From Sambucus nigra (Eukaryota > Streptophyta > Magnoliopsida > Dipsacales > Adoxaceae), in assembly GCA_949130495.1 (NCBI GenBank), contig OX422207.1:706152456-706216455 (forward strand): a stretch of DNA of 64,000 nt, in the 5' to 3' direction. The notes beneath the pieces were generated by a model. The model had not been told where the DNA came from and ran no database searches. It was given only the letters and a program-made list of their open reading frames with translations. A program made the translations under genes and the position numbers. Each line of letters opens with the position of its first letter. Positions within the stretch are counted from its first letter, which is position 1. Positions 11,159-21,901 of this stretch are shown piece by piece.

Positions 11159-13221
11159 TGTAATGAACCCACTTTTATAAGTTCATATAAAGTTTTAAAT
11201 GATGTATTATTTCATATGTTATATGGATAATGTTAATTTATTATTTTTAGTCTAATCCTCCCTTCATAAATCAGGAAATATCAAATTAGTTACAAAGATA
11301 AAATTTTAAAGTTTTCGGTAGGAATGTTCATATTAGAGAGTAGTTTTCACCATTATAATATAACAATTTATTTTAGCTAAAACTTAAAAAGTTGTAGATA
11401 TATGAATTAGGTTTGTAACACAATAAACGGTGTGTTAAACGGATGTTCGAGCAAGAAGTTATACAAAAATTACGAAATAAGGGAAAATTTGTTCATCCTT
11501 TAAGTCGTATTTTGTCTTTTTAGCACACCATGTGTTATATTTTGATTGGTTGGAAGGGAAAGCTAGTTAGGACAACTTAAACACCTTGAAATGACCATTT
11601 TCTTCAGTAAAATGGATTGAATCAAAGTCATATAGCATATCCTAAGCTAAATGATAAGTTTTGGGGTAGAAAATATAATTTTATGAAACTTTAGGGACTT
11701 GATTTTAATAAAAAGAAAGTTTTAGGGACTAAAATGAAAATATAAAAAGGACCATTTTGTAAATAAAATATTTTCATGGACCTCTAAGAAATATTGAAAA
11801 TATATAGTGTCAAATTACCAAAATGCCCTTAATGTGTAAAATAACCATTATACCCCTAATACCTTTCCACCTCATGCTTGACACCTTAAGCTTACACATG
11901 TCATCCATATAGATAAAGATAAAACATGTGTCGTCGTTACAAAGAGAGCTAAAACATGTGTCTCTGCTCGGTGAAATAAGGCTGCAAGACCCCTCCGTTG
12001 CATGACACCACAACACTTACTCGCCGTTGTAAAGGCTTGGTCAGCTAGACACGTGTCAGTGCCGTGAAATCCTTGGAAAACTATAAATAAAAACTTTAGG
12101 ATCATTTAAACTCATACCATTTCCTCGATAAATATAGTAAGAAAGGGTGATATCTCAAGAGGGAGTTTTGTAAGTTCAAGAAGAAGTTTCGTCTTAACGA
12201 AGTGATCAAAGACTTAATATCTGTAACTTCGATCTTCTGTTTTAGGTGAGTACTCTATGACATTCCTCGCGTATTTTAATTATATGATATTATGAAAACT
12301 ATAGCTATTTTGTGAAATGTTTTATCCTCAAAATACATCTCATACCGATGATTCTGTCGTTTGTTATATGTGTATATCTCACAATATATACATCTCATTT
12401 GAATTCTGAAATTATTGATTCGGCATATGGAAACTCTCTTACCATGTTGGCCTTGACTACCGGGTGGAAATATTTGGGTGGTACCTTCCCTGCTGATTTA
12501 TCGCTGGTGTGCCCTAAATAAGGCGTTGTTTCAGATATCATGATTTTCTGTTTGTGTTGTTGCCGGGTGGAAACATTTGGTAACACTATCTATTTATCTG
12601 GGTATTAGAGCGTACATGCCATCAAAATAAAATTGAATAATTGAAATATTGCTCAAATTATTTTATTTGTTTTGTTCTGAACTGATTATTCTGAAAATAT
12701 ATACTGCCAGTTTACTTTATATATTTTACTGCAACTTCCTGTCCATATATATGTGCCTTCTTTTGGAAATTGAATAGGTATCAATTTTCTGAAAAATCCT
12801 GGGATGTCTAGAGATTAAATCTCACTCGGCTTTTAGCTGATGTTGTATAAATAACCATTTTTCAGGAAATAAGTAGGTTCGCGGAGGGAATGAAAAAGGA
12901 ATGTATTTAAGATTCAGCTTTTAGAGATCTTTTTGTTATTATGTTTGTTTTATCATTTAGAGCACGTTTGGCTCTCTTGTAATAAGTTTTAAATTTCGTT
13001 TTAAGTTGTAACTCGTTATTACTTGTAATATAAATGAACTTTCCTTTTAGAAAGCTCTGATGAAGTAATTCCTTTAATTTCAGTATTTGACGATTCATAA
13101 CCATGTAATTGTATTTCCGTTGCATTTAATTAAGGAAACATTTTAAGTCATAATATTTGTTGCCTTGGTGGCATGTCAAGACACTCGTTCCCCACTACTA
13201 TTTTGGGACAGGATCGTGGCA
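11159..13221 (+). repeat. LTR copy 2 of the three-LTR element
   Basis: 2063 bp. First two G-box positions read CATGTG (11925-11930 and 11955-11960). The third is intact at 12050-12055. TATA at 12082-12089. Confidence 0.88.
11925..12089 (+). promoter_or_regulatory. Decayed G-box cluster and TATA box of LTR copy 2
   Basis: Two of three CACGTG boxes have become CATGTG by a CG-to-TG change. The promoter-proximal box and TATAAATA are intact. Confidence 0.55.
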
Positions 13222-13390
13222 GAGGTGGTATGAGAGCATAGGTTATGAACCCATAGAGTACTGAACATAAGTTTTGAACATTATAAATCCTATGTTTCCA
13301 TACATGGGATATAAAATTAAATATCCGTACCTATTTGAAAATTAATGTAAGTAAAGTTTGGGGACCAAACTTCTTATAAGGAGGGGAGGA
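13222..13390 (+). other. Internal stub 2 (primer site plus polypurine tract only)
   Basis: 169 bp and collinear with stub 1. It has the same off-consensus base in the primer site (TGGTATGAGAGC, 13226-13237) and the same tract AAGGAGGGGAGGA (13378-13390). Confidence 0.85.
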
Positions 13391-15456
13391 TGTAATGACC
13401 CCACTTTTATATGTTCATATATAATTTTAAATGATGTATAATTTCATATGTTATATGGATAATGTTAATTTATTATTTTTAGTCTAATCCTCCCTTCATA
13501 AATCAGGAAATATCAAATTAGTTACAAAGATAAAATTTTAAAGTTTTCGATAGGAATGTTCATATTAGAGACAAGTTTTCACCATTATAATATAACAATT
13601 GATTTTATCTGAAGCCTAAAAAGTTGTAGATATATGAATTAGGTTTGTAACACAACAAACGGTGTGTTAAACGTAGGTTCGAGCAAGAAGTTATCCCAAA
13701 ATTACGAAATAAGGGCAAATTTACCCATCCTTTAAGTCGTATTTTGTTTTTTTAGCACACCATGTGTTATATTTTGATTGGTTGGAAGGGAAAGCTAGTT
13801 TGGCCAACTTAAACACCTTGAAATGACCTTTTTCTTCAGTAAAATGGATTAAATCAAAGTCATATAACATATCCTGAGCTAAATGATAAGTTTTGGGGTA
13901 GAAAAAGTAATTTTATGAAACTTTAGGGACTTGATTTTAAAATAAAGAAAGTTTTAGGGACTAAAATGAAAATATAAAAAGGACCATTTTGTAAATGAAA
14001 TATTTTCAGGGACCTCTAAGAAATATTGAAAATATATAGTGTGAAATTACCAAAATGCCCTTAATGTGTAAAATAACCATTATACCCCAAACACCTTTCC
14101 ACCTCATGCTTGACACCTCGCGCTTACACATGTCATCCATATAGATAAAGCTAAGACACGTGTCTTCGTTACAAAGAGAGAAAAAACATGTGTCGTTGTT
14201 CGGTGAAATAAGGCTGCAAGACCCCTCCGTTGCACGACACCTCAACACTTACTCGCCGTTGTAAAGGCTTGGTCAGCTAGACACGTGTCAGCGCCGTGAA
14301 ATTCTTGGAAAACTATAAATAAAACCTTTAGGATCATTTAAGCTCATACCATTTCCTCGATAACTATAGTAAGAAAGGGTGATATCTCAAGAGGGAGTTC
14401 TGTAAGTTCAAGAAGAAGTTTCGTCTTAACGAAGTGATCCAAGACTTAATATCTGTAACTTCGATCTTATGTTTTAGGTGAGTACTCTATGACATTCCTT
14501 GCGTATTTTAATTATATGATATTATGCAAACTATATCTATTTTGTGAAATGTTTTATCCTCAAAATACATCTAATACCGATGATTTTGTCATTAGTTATA
14601 TGTGTATATCTCTCGATATATACATCTGATTTGAATTATGAAATTATTGATTCGGACTATGGAAACTCTCTTACTATGTTGGCCTTGACTACCGGGTGGA
14701 AATATTTGGATGGTACCTTCCCAGCTGGTTTATCGTTGGTGTGCCCTAAATAAGGTGTTGTTTCAGATATCATGATTTTCTGTCGGTGTTGTTGCTGGGT
14801 GGAAACATTTGGTAACACTATCTGTTTATCTGGTTATTAGAACATACATGGCCATCAAAGTAAAATTTAATAATTGACATATTTCTCAAATTGTTTTATA
14901 TGTTCTGTTCTGAACTGATTATTCTAAAAATATATACTGCTTGTTTACTTTATATATTTTATTGCAAATTCTTGTCCATATATGTATATGCCTTCTGTTG
15001 GAAATTGAATAGGTATCAATTTTCGGAAAAACCCTGGGATGTCTGGAGATTAAATCTCAGTCAGCTTTTAGATGATGTTGTATAAATAACCATTTTTCAG
15101 GAAATAAGTAGATTTGCGGAGGGAATGAAAAAGGACTGTGTTGAAGATTAAGCTTTTAGAGCTCTTTTTGTTATTATGTTTGTTTTATCATTTAGAGCAC
15201 GTTTGGATCTCTTGTAATAAGTTTTAAATTTCATTTTAAGTTGTAACTCGTTGTTACTTATAATATAAATGAAGTTTCCTTTTAGAAAGCTCTGATGACG
15301 TAATTCCTTTAATTTCAGTATTTTACGATTCATAACCATGTAAATATATTTATGTTGCATTTAATTAAGGAAATAATTTAAGTCAGAATATTTATTGCCT
15401 TGGTGGCATGTCAAGACACTCGTTCCCCACTACTATTTTGGGACGGGGTCAGGACA
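13391..15456 (+). repeat. LTR copy 3 of the three-LTR element
   Basis: 2066 bp. Ends GGGGTCAGGACA at 15456, followed by the right-hand ATGTA of the target duplication. No primer site follows, so this is the outer 3' LTR. Confidence 0.88.
14157..14321 (+). promoter_or_regulatory. G-box cluster and TATA box of LTR copy 3
   Basis: CACGTG at 14157-14162, CATGTG at 14187-14192, CACGTG at 14282-14287, TATAAATA at 14314-14321. Confidence 0.55.
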
Positions 15457-15567
15457 ATGTAAGATCAAGTGAAATTGTATTTACAAAAATATGTTTCTTT
15501 TAGTGAGCAGAAAAATTTATATGTGGAGAGATAATGAAAGTGGGGAGATGATTCGGGAAAAGAGTCA

Positions 15568-15989
15568 GGCCATCCACAATGGGATCCCATAAACTTATGG
15601 GTTTATGAGATCAGTTAACGGGAGAGTCTCGCAATGCAAAATCATTAAAAGAGGGTGGGTCGGACAAAAGTCTTTCACCTGGGTGGGTCGGACAAAAGTC
15701 TTGCCCCCAAAATAGTTAAAAAATGGGGTGGGGCGAACAAAAGTCTTGCGCCTCGCTGATGTGGAAAACTAGTTGTGGCCATCAGGCGAGCAACTATTTT
15801 GTGCCTGCCAAGGGGAGCACAAAAGTCTCCCACCTCAGACACTCTATAGGATCCCTTAACTCTCCTCTCCATTTATGGGACGCCTAACGGATCCGTTCCA
15901 ATTTTTAACGATTATTCTCCACATTATGAGTCAAAACTCATGAAACTAAAGGTTCCACAATGGTATTAGAGAACCCATTGTGGATGGCA
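15568..15989. mobile_element. Harbinger-type MITE
   Basis: 422 bp. Left end GGCCATCCACAATGGG; right end CCCATTGTGGATGGC plus one changed base. A TCA triplet flanks both sides (15565-15567 and 15990-15992), the 3-bp duplication size typical of PIF/Harbinger. The subterminal repeats GGACAAAAGTC and the TIRs match those of the large transposon that starts 1 kb to the right, so this is probably a deletion derivative of that family. It has no coding capacity. Confidence 0.88.
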
Positions 15990-15992
15990 TCA

Positions 15993-16967
15993 TAATATGG
16001 AAAAGTTATCATAATATTAGGTTTTATATCCCGCAAGATCAGGTAGTCAATGTTTGCATCACTTATGATGCCCAAGAAGCAAATTGAAAATTTTGAAGTT
16101 GTTAAGTTATGGGAATTTCTTAATTAAGTCTATAAGGAAATTATTTTTAGGTTATTGAGGCGGGAGTCAAACCTGGTGATTTATGTACTCGCCGTGAATA
16201 TGATAGGTGGTTTATTTAAAACAACAATGTTCTTTTGGGGTATACTCATTTCTATTGTTACATCCACATGTAGGATGACAACACTTGATCATCACATTTG
16301 GAATAAAAAGATTTTACCTATCATATAATTGTATATATTGCGATTCAATTCCTTACAAAATCTCTCTTTCGAAAGTCTACCTTACAATTATATTAAAAAT
16401 GTCACCTATCTTGGATTTGATATAATTACACCTCAATACCTACATTTCCCGTCAATTCAAGTTAATGATATAAATATAAAATTTGTGGCTAATATATCCA
16501 ATGGAAAATAATATTCTTGACTTCTTTTGTGAGCCTATTGGGTCAATGCCCCCCTCTATCCTCCCTTACAACTTTACATGTTTTTAGATATATTTATATA
16601 TGTAGATCCATATATTTTCGTTCAGCCCTTTATCTCTTAATGATCTTGTGAGTTGGAAGATGTCCCTTGAAAAAAAGAAACTTCTAGTAGCTGACAGAAA
16701 GGTATAAAAGTTCAACTTGTATTTATGTTTCATCTATTTGTCAGATATTCATGAACTTTACTCTGATAAGAAAGAAAAAATTATTACAAACACAATCGAT
16801 AATATAAGTACAAAAATTTCATGCCCATATATAGATGCTACAAGAACTTTCGACTTTTATAGACGTTGATAAGAACAACCTAGATGCATGGCTTGCGCTT
16901 TTGTCAGACTTGTCAGTGAAAGAGCAGGGGATTACATTCCTTACAATTGGTTAGTTACCTTATCTTG
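15993..16967. other. Intergenic stretch, no recognised gene
   Basis: AT-rich. Two short patches (about 16637-16680 and 16840-16950) read as protein-like on the plus strand (for example DKNNLDAWLALLSDL), but I do not recognise a family. They may be gene scraps. Confidence 0.5.
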
Positions 16968-17245
16968 TAAGGCCATCCACAATGGGTCCTCTAAACCCAT
17001 TGTAGATGCTTCACTTTGACGAATATGTGTTTATAGTGGGTGCATCTTCGCTAAATTTTGAAGGGGATCCTTTTAACGCCCCATAGTTGCAGAGGGGGGA
17101 TAGAGGATTTGGTAGTGTGCCATAAATGGACAACATTTTTCTATGCCAGCCCAGGCGGACAACAGTTTCCCGTCCCAGCCCAGGCGGACAAATGTTGGGC
17201 GCCTGATACCAATTGCTCTCCAACGGCTATTTATCCTTATTTACC

Positions 17246-17253
17246 TATAAATA
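17246..17253 (+). promoter_or_regulatory. TATA box for Harbinger ORF1
   Basis: TATAAATA lies about 280 bp inside the left TIR and 90 bp before the ORF1 start, so the left terminus carries the ORF1 promoter. Confidence 0.5.
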
Positions 17254-17335
17254 TTTCACTTTCTACCCCATATAATTTCACACACAAAAACTTCCCAAAA
17301 TTTCTATTCTTATTTACTCCAAAAAATTAAAAAAT

Positions 17336-18300
17336 ATGGGTTCTCCCTCTCAAATATCGAGGCTTCCCAATTTGAGCTCGTTTGTAGTCGTATTATGTCA
17401 TGCATATTGTAAATATTCCATCGACGGAAAGACCGACACTAACCAACGTAGCAGAAAGATGTGGGAGAAGAATCAAGCGGAGTTCAATAATACCGAAGGT
17501 GTGCTACATCACCGATCGATAAAAGTCTTGCAAGGCAAGTGGACGACCATTAATCGAGATTGTATGCTGTATTTCGCAAAAATGACTCGTGCGTTTGGCG
17601 CGACTCGTGGTAGCGATACATCATGGGTTGAGTGGGTACGTGCATAATATAATTTTTATACAGATTTATAATTTAAAATTTAGTCTTGTCATCCTTTATA
17701 TTATGAATGAATTGTTTCCCATGACTTTATTTTTGACAGATTAAGCATGCAGTCGACGATTTTAGAAATAAAACCGGAAGAAATTTTGCATATGATCGTT
17801 GTTTTGACATTTTAAAGGATGTGCAGAAGTATAATTTCATGAACACTTTTACTCAATTCATGGAGAAAGATTTAGTCACATCAATGGGGGGTGAGGACGT
17901 TGATTTGGGTGAGGGCATTGAAGCCATGCGCACCCCACTGGAACGCCCAATCGAGCATAAGGTCGAGAAATAGAAATCCAAACGCAAGGCAGTTTCTAGC
18001 AGTTTACAAGCTCACACCGTGTTGATAGAGAATTCAGAGAGTTTTACTGATTCGTACAAGGAATTTTCCACAGCAGCACAACGCACTCAAGATGAGCTCA
18101 ATTCGATGTTGGACGATCTGATTGTTTTACGAAAACAGGAGATCGAGAATTCTATAATTTTCATGGATACCGCGCGCTTATCTGCAGTTCAATTGAAACT
18201 TCATGAATTGCAAACAAATGAGATACTGCAACGTAGGCTCGACCAATCTAGAGAAAACCCACAATCGGGGGGGGGGGGGGAACTAAAGGTTTACTTTTAT
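17336..18300 (+). pseudogene. Harbinger ORF1, Myb/SANT-like DNA-binding protein
   Basis: Exon 1 (17336-17635, 100 codons) encodes a Myb-like trihelix segment: DTNQRSRKMWEK, then a RSIKVLQGKWTTINRDC helix. A GT-AG intron at 17636-17739 keeps the frame. Exon 2 begins IKHAVDDFRNKTGRNFAYDR and continues FDILKDVQKY, the layout of PIF/Harbinger ORF1 proteins (often labelled NAM-associated or GST-T3-like in databases). A TAG at 17971-17973 interrupts a basic linker. The later part is a Gln/Glu-rich helical tail, and a 14-G run at about 18267-18280 disturbs the 3' end. In this superfamily ORF1 works with the transposase in nuclear import and TIR binding. One stop and the G-run make it probably inactive. 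Confidence 0.8.
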
Positions 18301-18478
18301 TTGAATTTTCTTATTATAATTGTCTTTTACTATTTTATTTTCCTATTAATGTGATAATTGTTTTCAAGGCTGAGTAGCATTTATTATTAAATTAATGAAC
18401 CATGTCGAAATATATTTCATTGCATTCAATTTAAATACGCGATAATTAAAGAACGGTAAATTACAATTATTTCAAGTT

Positions 18479-19549
18479 TCACTCGTCCATTACAGACTTT
18501 GGATGTAGATTCCATATATGTTCCATAAGGTTAACCCAAAGCTGATTGTTTTTTTCCTTACTGTATAACATTGCCTCACGCAATTGGTACTCATACACAT
18601 GCCCCAACGTGTCTCGGCTAATTGGGGGCATTTGAGTATGATCAAACTCAAAACACCAATTAGGATCCTGGTGTTCGTCCTCTAGTATCATGTTATGCAA
18701 TATTATACATGATTTCATAATAACTTTCAAGTCATTGTGTTTCCACAATCTAGCCGGTCTTTTTACAAAATGGAATTTTTGTTGCAATATTCCAAATGCT
18801 CGCTCAACATCTTTGCGTGCTGCCTCTTGATATCTGGCGAACACACTTTGTTTTCTATTTTCTAGTCTTTTGAAACTCTTAACGATTGTAGTGAATGGTG
18901 TGTATATACCATCTGCCTGGTAATAACCCATGTTGTAAGAGTTCCCATTTATTTCTTACTCTATAGGAGTCGTGTTGCCCTCAAGTAGCTCGTTAAACAT
19001 CGTAGATTTGACCAAGACATTCAAGTCATTACACGAACCCAGTAGCCCAAAGAAATAATTCCAAATCCACGTATCATATGAAGCTACAGCCTCTAGGATT
19101 ATAGTTGCACCTCCTACATGGCCACTATATTATCCCTTCCACGTGTGAGGACAATTATGCCATTCCCAGTGCATACGATCAATGCTTCCTATCATTACGG
19201 GAAATCCCCTTCTTGCATTCTCATATTTCATTATTGAAACATCTTCAGCAGTAGGAGAACGACAATATTCATTTTTAAAGCTCTGCACTACAACATATGC
19301 AAATCTCTTCACACACTCGATGGCATTTGTTTCCCCAATGCCTATATATTTGTCGGTCATGTCAACAGCACACCTATATGCTAACATGCGAATTACCCTT
19401 TCTCCATAGGGAATCACTTTTTTAACAAAGTAATCATCTTTTTGTTCAACTGCTTCCATTACTCGGGTAAATAGTGGGCGTCGCATTCTGAATCGACGTA
19501 AAAAATATTTGGGACTAAAAATCTCATTTTCATAAAAGTAGTCAGCCAT
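18479..19549 (-). pseudogene. PIF/Harbinger DDE transposase (Plant_tran family), two stops
   Basis: ATG at 19549, about 356 codons in a single frame, close to the full family length. The N-terminal part has MADYFYENEIFSPKYFLRRF and RMRRPLFTRV. The catalytic core has Asp124 in GSIDRMHWEW, the second Asp in GSCNDLNVL, and Glu in ARKDVERAFG, so the DDE triad is complete. The C-terminal part has PARLWKHNDL and CIILHNMI(L)EDE. Two in-frame TAA codons, one just after HTWKG (about 19127-19129) and one before the MGYYQADGIY segment, break it. No frameshift is needed. It cuts and pastes the element at the TIRs. The gene converges on ORF1, as is common in this superfamily. Confidence 0.92.
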
Positions 19550-19864
19550 TATATGGTTATGGACAGCTTCCCTATCCCCATGTATAACCCTTCATTCATT
19601 TATTTCTCCTGGATTGATTATATTTTGAGACATGGAAATATTTCTTTGCAATTGATTGTTACTGCTGCTGCCATTGAATGTGCCCGGACACGTTGGTTAG
19701 AAGATGAAACTGCTGCAATAAATAATTCCTCCATTGGATCTTTTGACATTATAATGAAATTTTAAGTCGGAATTGGTTTGGCATACAAGTTAGAATTGGA
19801 CATAAGTTGGTTTCGTAAACAATATTACTTGGAGGATTTATAGTTTCCTTTCTCTGAAATTTAT
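19550..19864. other. Upstream region of the transposase gene
   Basis: About 315 bp of AT-rich sequence between the transposase start and the iteron array. It is probably the promoter region. No clear TATA box was assigned. Confidence 0.4.
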
Positions 19865-20290
19865 GAAATGACGTATGTCAGAAGTGGAAATGTTTCTCGC
19901 CTAGCATGAAATGAAAAGATGGGAAAGAAAGTTGTCAGAAGTGGAAGTGTTTCCCGCCTGAAGTGACAATTATCTGAAGTTATATGAAATGATGTATGTC
20001 AGAAGTGAAAATGTTTCCCGCCCAGCATGAAATGAAAAGATGGGAGAGGCGCTTATCAGAAGTGGAAGTGTTTCCCTCCTAAAGTGCCAATAATCTTAAG
20101 TTAAATGAAATGACGTATGTTAGAAGTGGAAATGTTTCCCGCCTAGCATGAAATGGAAAGATGGGAAAGACACTTGTCATTAGTGGAAGTGTTCCCGCCC
20201 GAAGTGCCAATTATCTGAAGTTATATGACATGACGTATGTCAGAAGTGAAATTGTTTCCCACACAGAATGAAATTATTTGTGAAATATAA
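19865..20290. repeat. 121-bp tandem iteron array inside the Harbinger element
   Basis: Units begin GAAATGACGTATGTCAG at 19865, 19986, 20107 and 20227 (the last is partial). Each unit is itself two half-units, each carrying TCAGAAGTGGAA(A/G)TGTTTCCCGCC or close variants, giving about seven to eight copies of the core. A diverged relative appears at about 21495-21530. The array sits upstream of the transposase gene. Confidence 0.88.
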
Positions 20291-20340
20291 ATAACCGCCT
20301 TCAATAAAAATTAAGCCATCACAAAATAATTTGTGCAATA

Positions 20341-20755
20341 TAATTACTATCTATTAAACGAATAGCCCGCAATGGTTAACTGTCGAGGACTACTACTTGC
20401 TCAGTGAAATTACTAAGAGATACTTTTCAAAACGAACTGGTGATGTTATCCCAGGAGGAATACGGGCCATTATTGGTCAATGGCAGAATATTATGGGAAT
20501 CTATTACCTTCATAAGCTTGTATGTAATTTTGAATTATGGTGGGTGTGGATAAAGTCTACTTTAGACCTCTACCAGATGGGGCTAACGAATGGCGGATGT
20601 GGGTGGAATCCCTTAACCTTCACACTGATAGTGAAAAATGAGTAACAGTGGGAACGGTTGTGTGAGCAAGTCCCAGGGTTGATGAGTATCCGTGAAGAGC
20701 CTTCTTATCTGTTTTGTGAATTTAGTAGCTCATTGTACATTCGTCAGAATATTTG
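20341..20755 (+). pseudogene. Myb/SANT-like (Myb_DNA-bind_3 type) fragment
   Basis: Plus-strand reading gives a WTVEDYYLLSEITKRY-like helix and then, after divergence, GGCGWNPLTF, a stop in the place of one residue, and QWERLCEQVPG followed by REEPSYLF. The GWD/GWN-D-x-W pattern followed by a Pro-rich tail is the signature of the plant Myb/SANT-like domain. It has one or two stops and no recognisable remainder of a gene. Confidence 0.55.
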
Positions 20756-20974
20756 AATTATCGATGTAGTTCCTGGTTTTATTTCGTATCGTAAAGAGCC
20801 TTCTATTATGTATTGATGTACTTCTTTGTTTTATGTAAACTGAAATAAAGGTTGATGTTTTTCTCTATACTTAACATTATCAATTAAATTAGTAATTATC
20901 ATTATGAAATTGTAAGTGATTTTCTCATTATGGGAAAAAAAGAACGACTTCATAAACATTAGAAACTGGCGTAT

Positions 20975-21369
20975 GAGAATTAAATATCATAAATTATCCA
21001 ACGAAACAAATGAAAGAGGTAAGATTCTTCGCTACGTAACGCCCGATATCCTGGATAATTATTGCACAAGGTTTCCCATGCATATTCATCATAGATTACC
21101 AATTTATAATTATCTTCATCCCATCCACAACCACTAATATTTATTGCTTTGGCATACAAGTTGAACATCAATTTGTGCGTGAACCAGCGTGCACGGATCT
21201 CGTTAGCTGTACACCCTCTATTAGCATTAAGAGGTGTCCTCCATCTTCGCTCGATGGCTATGAAAATTTTAGGCGACACTCTATATTCAAGACTAAAAGG
21301 TAAGTCGGAATTGGTTATGGAGTTAAGCAGTTGGAAGTCTTCATTTATGAGCCATGGCTGTGAATCCAT
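20975..21369 (-). pseudogene. Second Myb/SANT-like gene fragment, inverted
   Basis: Minus-strand open frame of about 129 codons starting MDSQPWLINEDFQLLN. It contains GCGWDEDNYKLV, a YAWETLCNNYPG segment and RSEESYLFHLF. It parallels the plus-strand fragment at 20341-20755 segment by segment but is clearly diverged, so the two are paralogues in inverted orientation. Probably a captured DNA-binding gene or a relic of ORF1-like genes. There is no evidence of expression. Confidence 0.6.
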
Positions 21370-21901
21370 TTCTCAAGAAAATGGTAATATGATTCCTCTT
21401 CTGCATATGATTTATAATATTGAAGTGTTTAAATAATTGATGTGACTGATGGCAGATGGTTGAATGTTTCCCGTCTACAAGTACCTGACTTGATGTGAGT
21501 TAGAAGTGGAATTGTCACCCGCCCACACTGTTATATATAATGCAATGCCAACATGTTGTACATCAGGTAAAACCAATATGTTGTACCTGACTTCATAATC
21601 CATTAAGTTTGATACGTCAGGTAAAACCAATATGTTTTATACCACATATAAACTTGCGTTGTTTTCGCTTGTATTATTAGGTATTGGAAGAGTAATAAAT
21701 ATGGTTTATTTATGAGAATAAATTATTGGAAGAGTAATAAATATGGTTTATGAACATATTTGCTTTGTAAGTTTATGGTTTATGACACTTTGCACTTTAT
21801 TTATGAGAACAAATGAATAACAAAGAATAAACACAAGTGCGATAATTTTTTATTAACACAACTTCAATAGTCTTCCAGCTTTTGCAATACAAAACACTAA
21901 A
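21370..21901. other. Spacer with short direct repeats
   Basis: Contains short repeats such as CAGGTAAAACCAATATGTT (twice, about 21565-21640) and ATTGGAAGAGTAATAAATATG (twice, about 21684-21745). No coding signal. Confidence 0.5.

Larger units (their letters stand above)
8943..15456 (+). mobile_element. Three-LTR Gypsy-type element with two 169-bp internal stubs
   Basis: Structure LTR-stub-LTR-stub-LTR. LTRs lie at 8943-10989, 11159-13221 and 13391-15456. Each starts TGTAATGA(C/A)CCC; the ends are GGGGTCGTGATA, GGATCGTGGCA and GGGGTCAGGACA. Each stub (10990-11158 and 13222-13390) opens with a primer-site-like TGGTATGAGAGC and closes with AAGGAGGGGAGGA, a polypurine tract. No coding sequence is left between them. 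The bases outside the array, ATATA at 8938-8942 and ATGTA at 15457-15461, fit a 5-bp target duplication with one change, so the array behaves as a single insertion. LTR termini and polypurine context resemble Del/Tekay-type Gypsy elements; lineage is inferred, as no pol remains. Confidence 0.88.

Noticed and set aside
9558..14248. Minus-strand open frames recurring in all three LTRs (around 9558-9889, 11810-12105, 14006-14248)
   Set aside because: Their repetition comes from LTR copying; they overlap the promoter block and have no domain.
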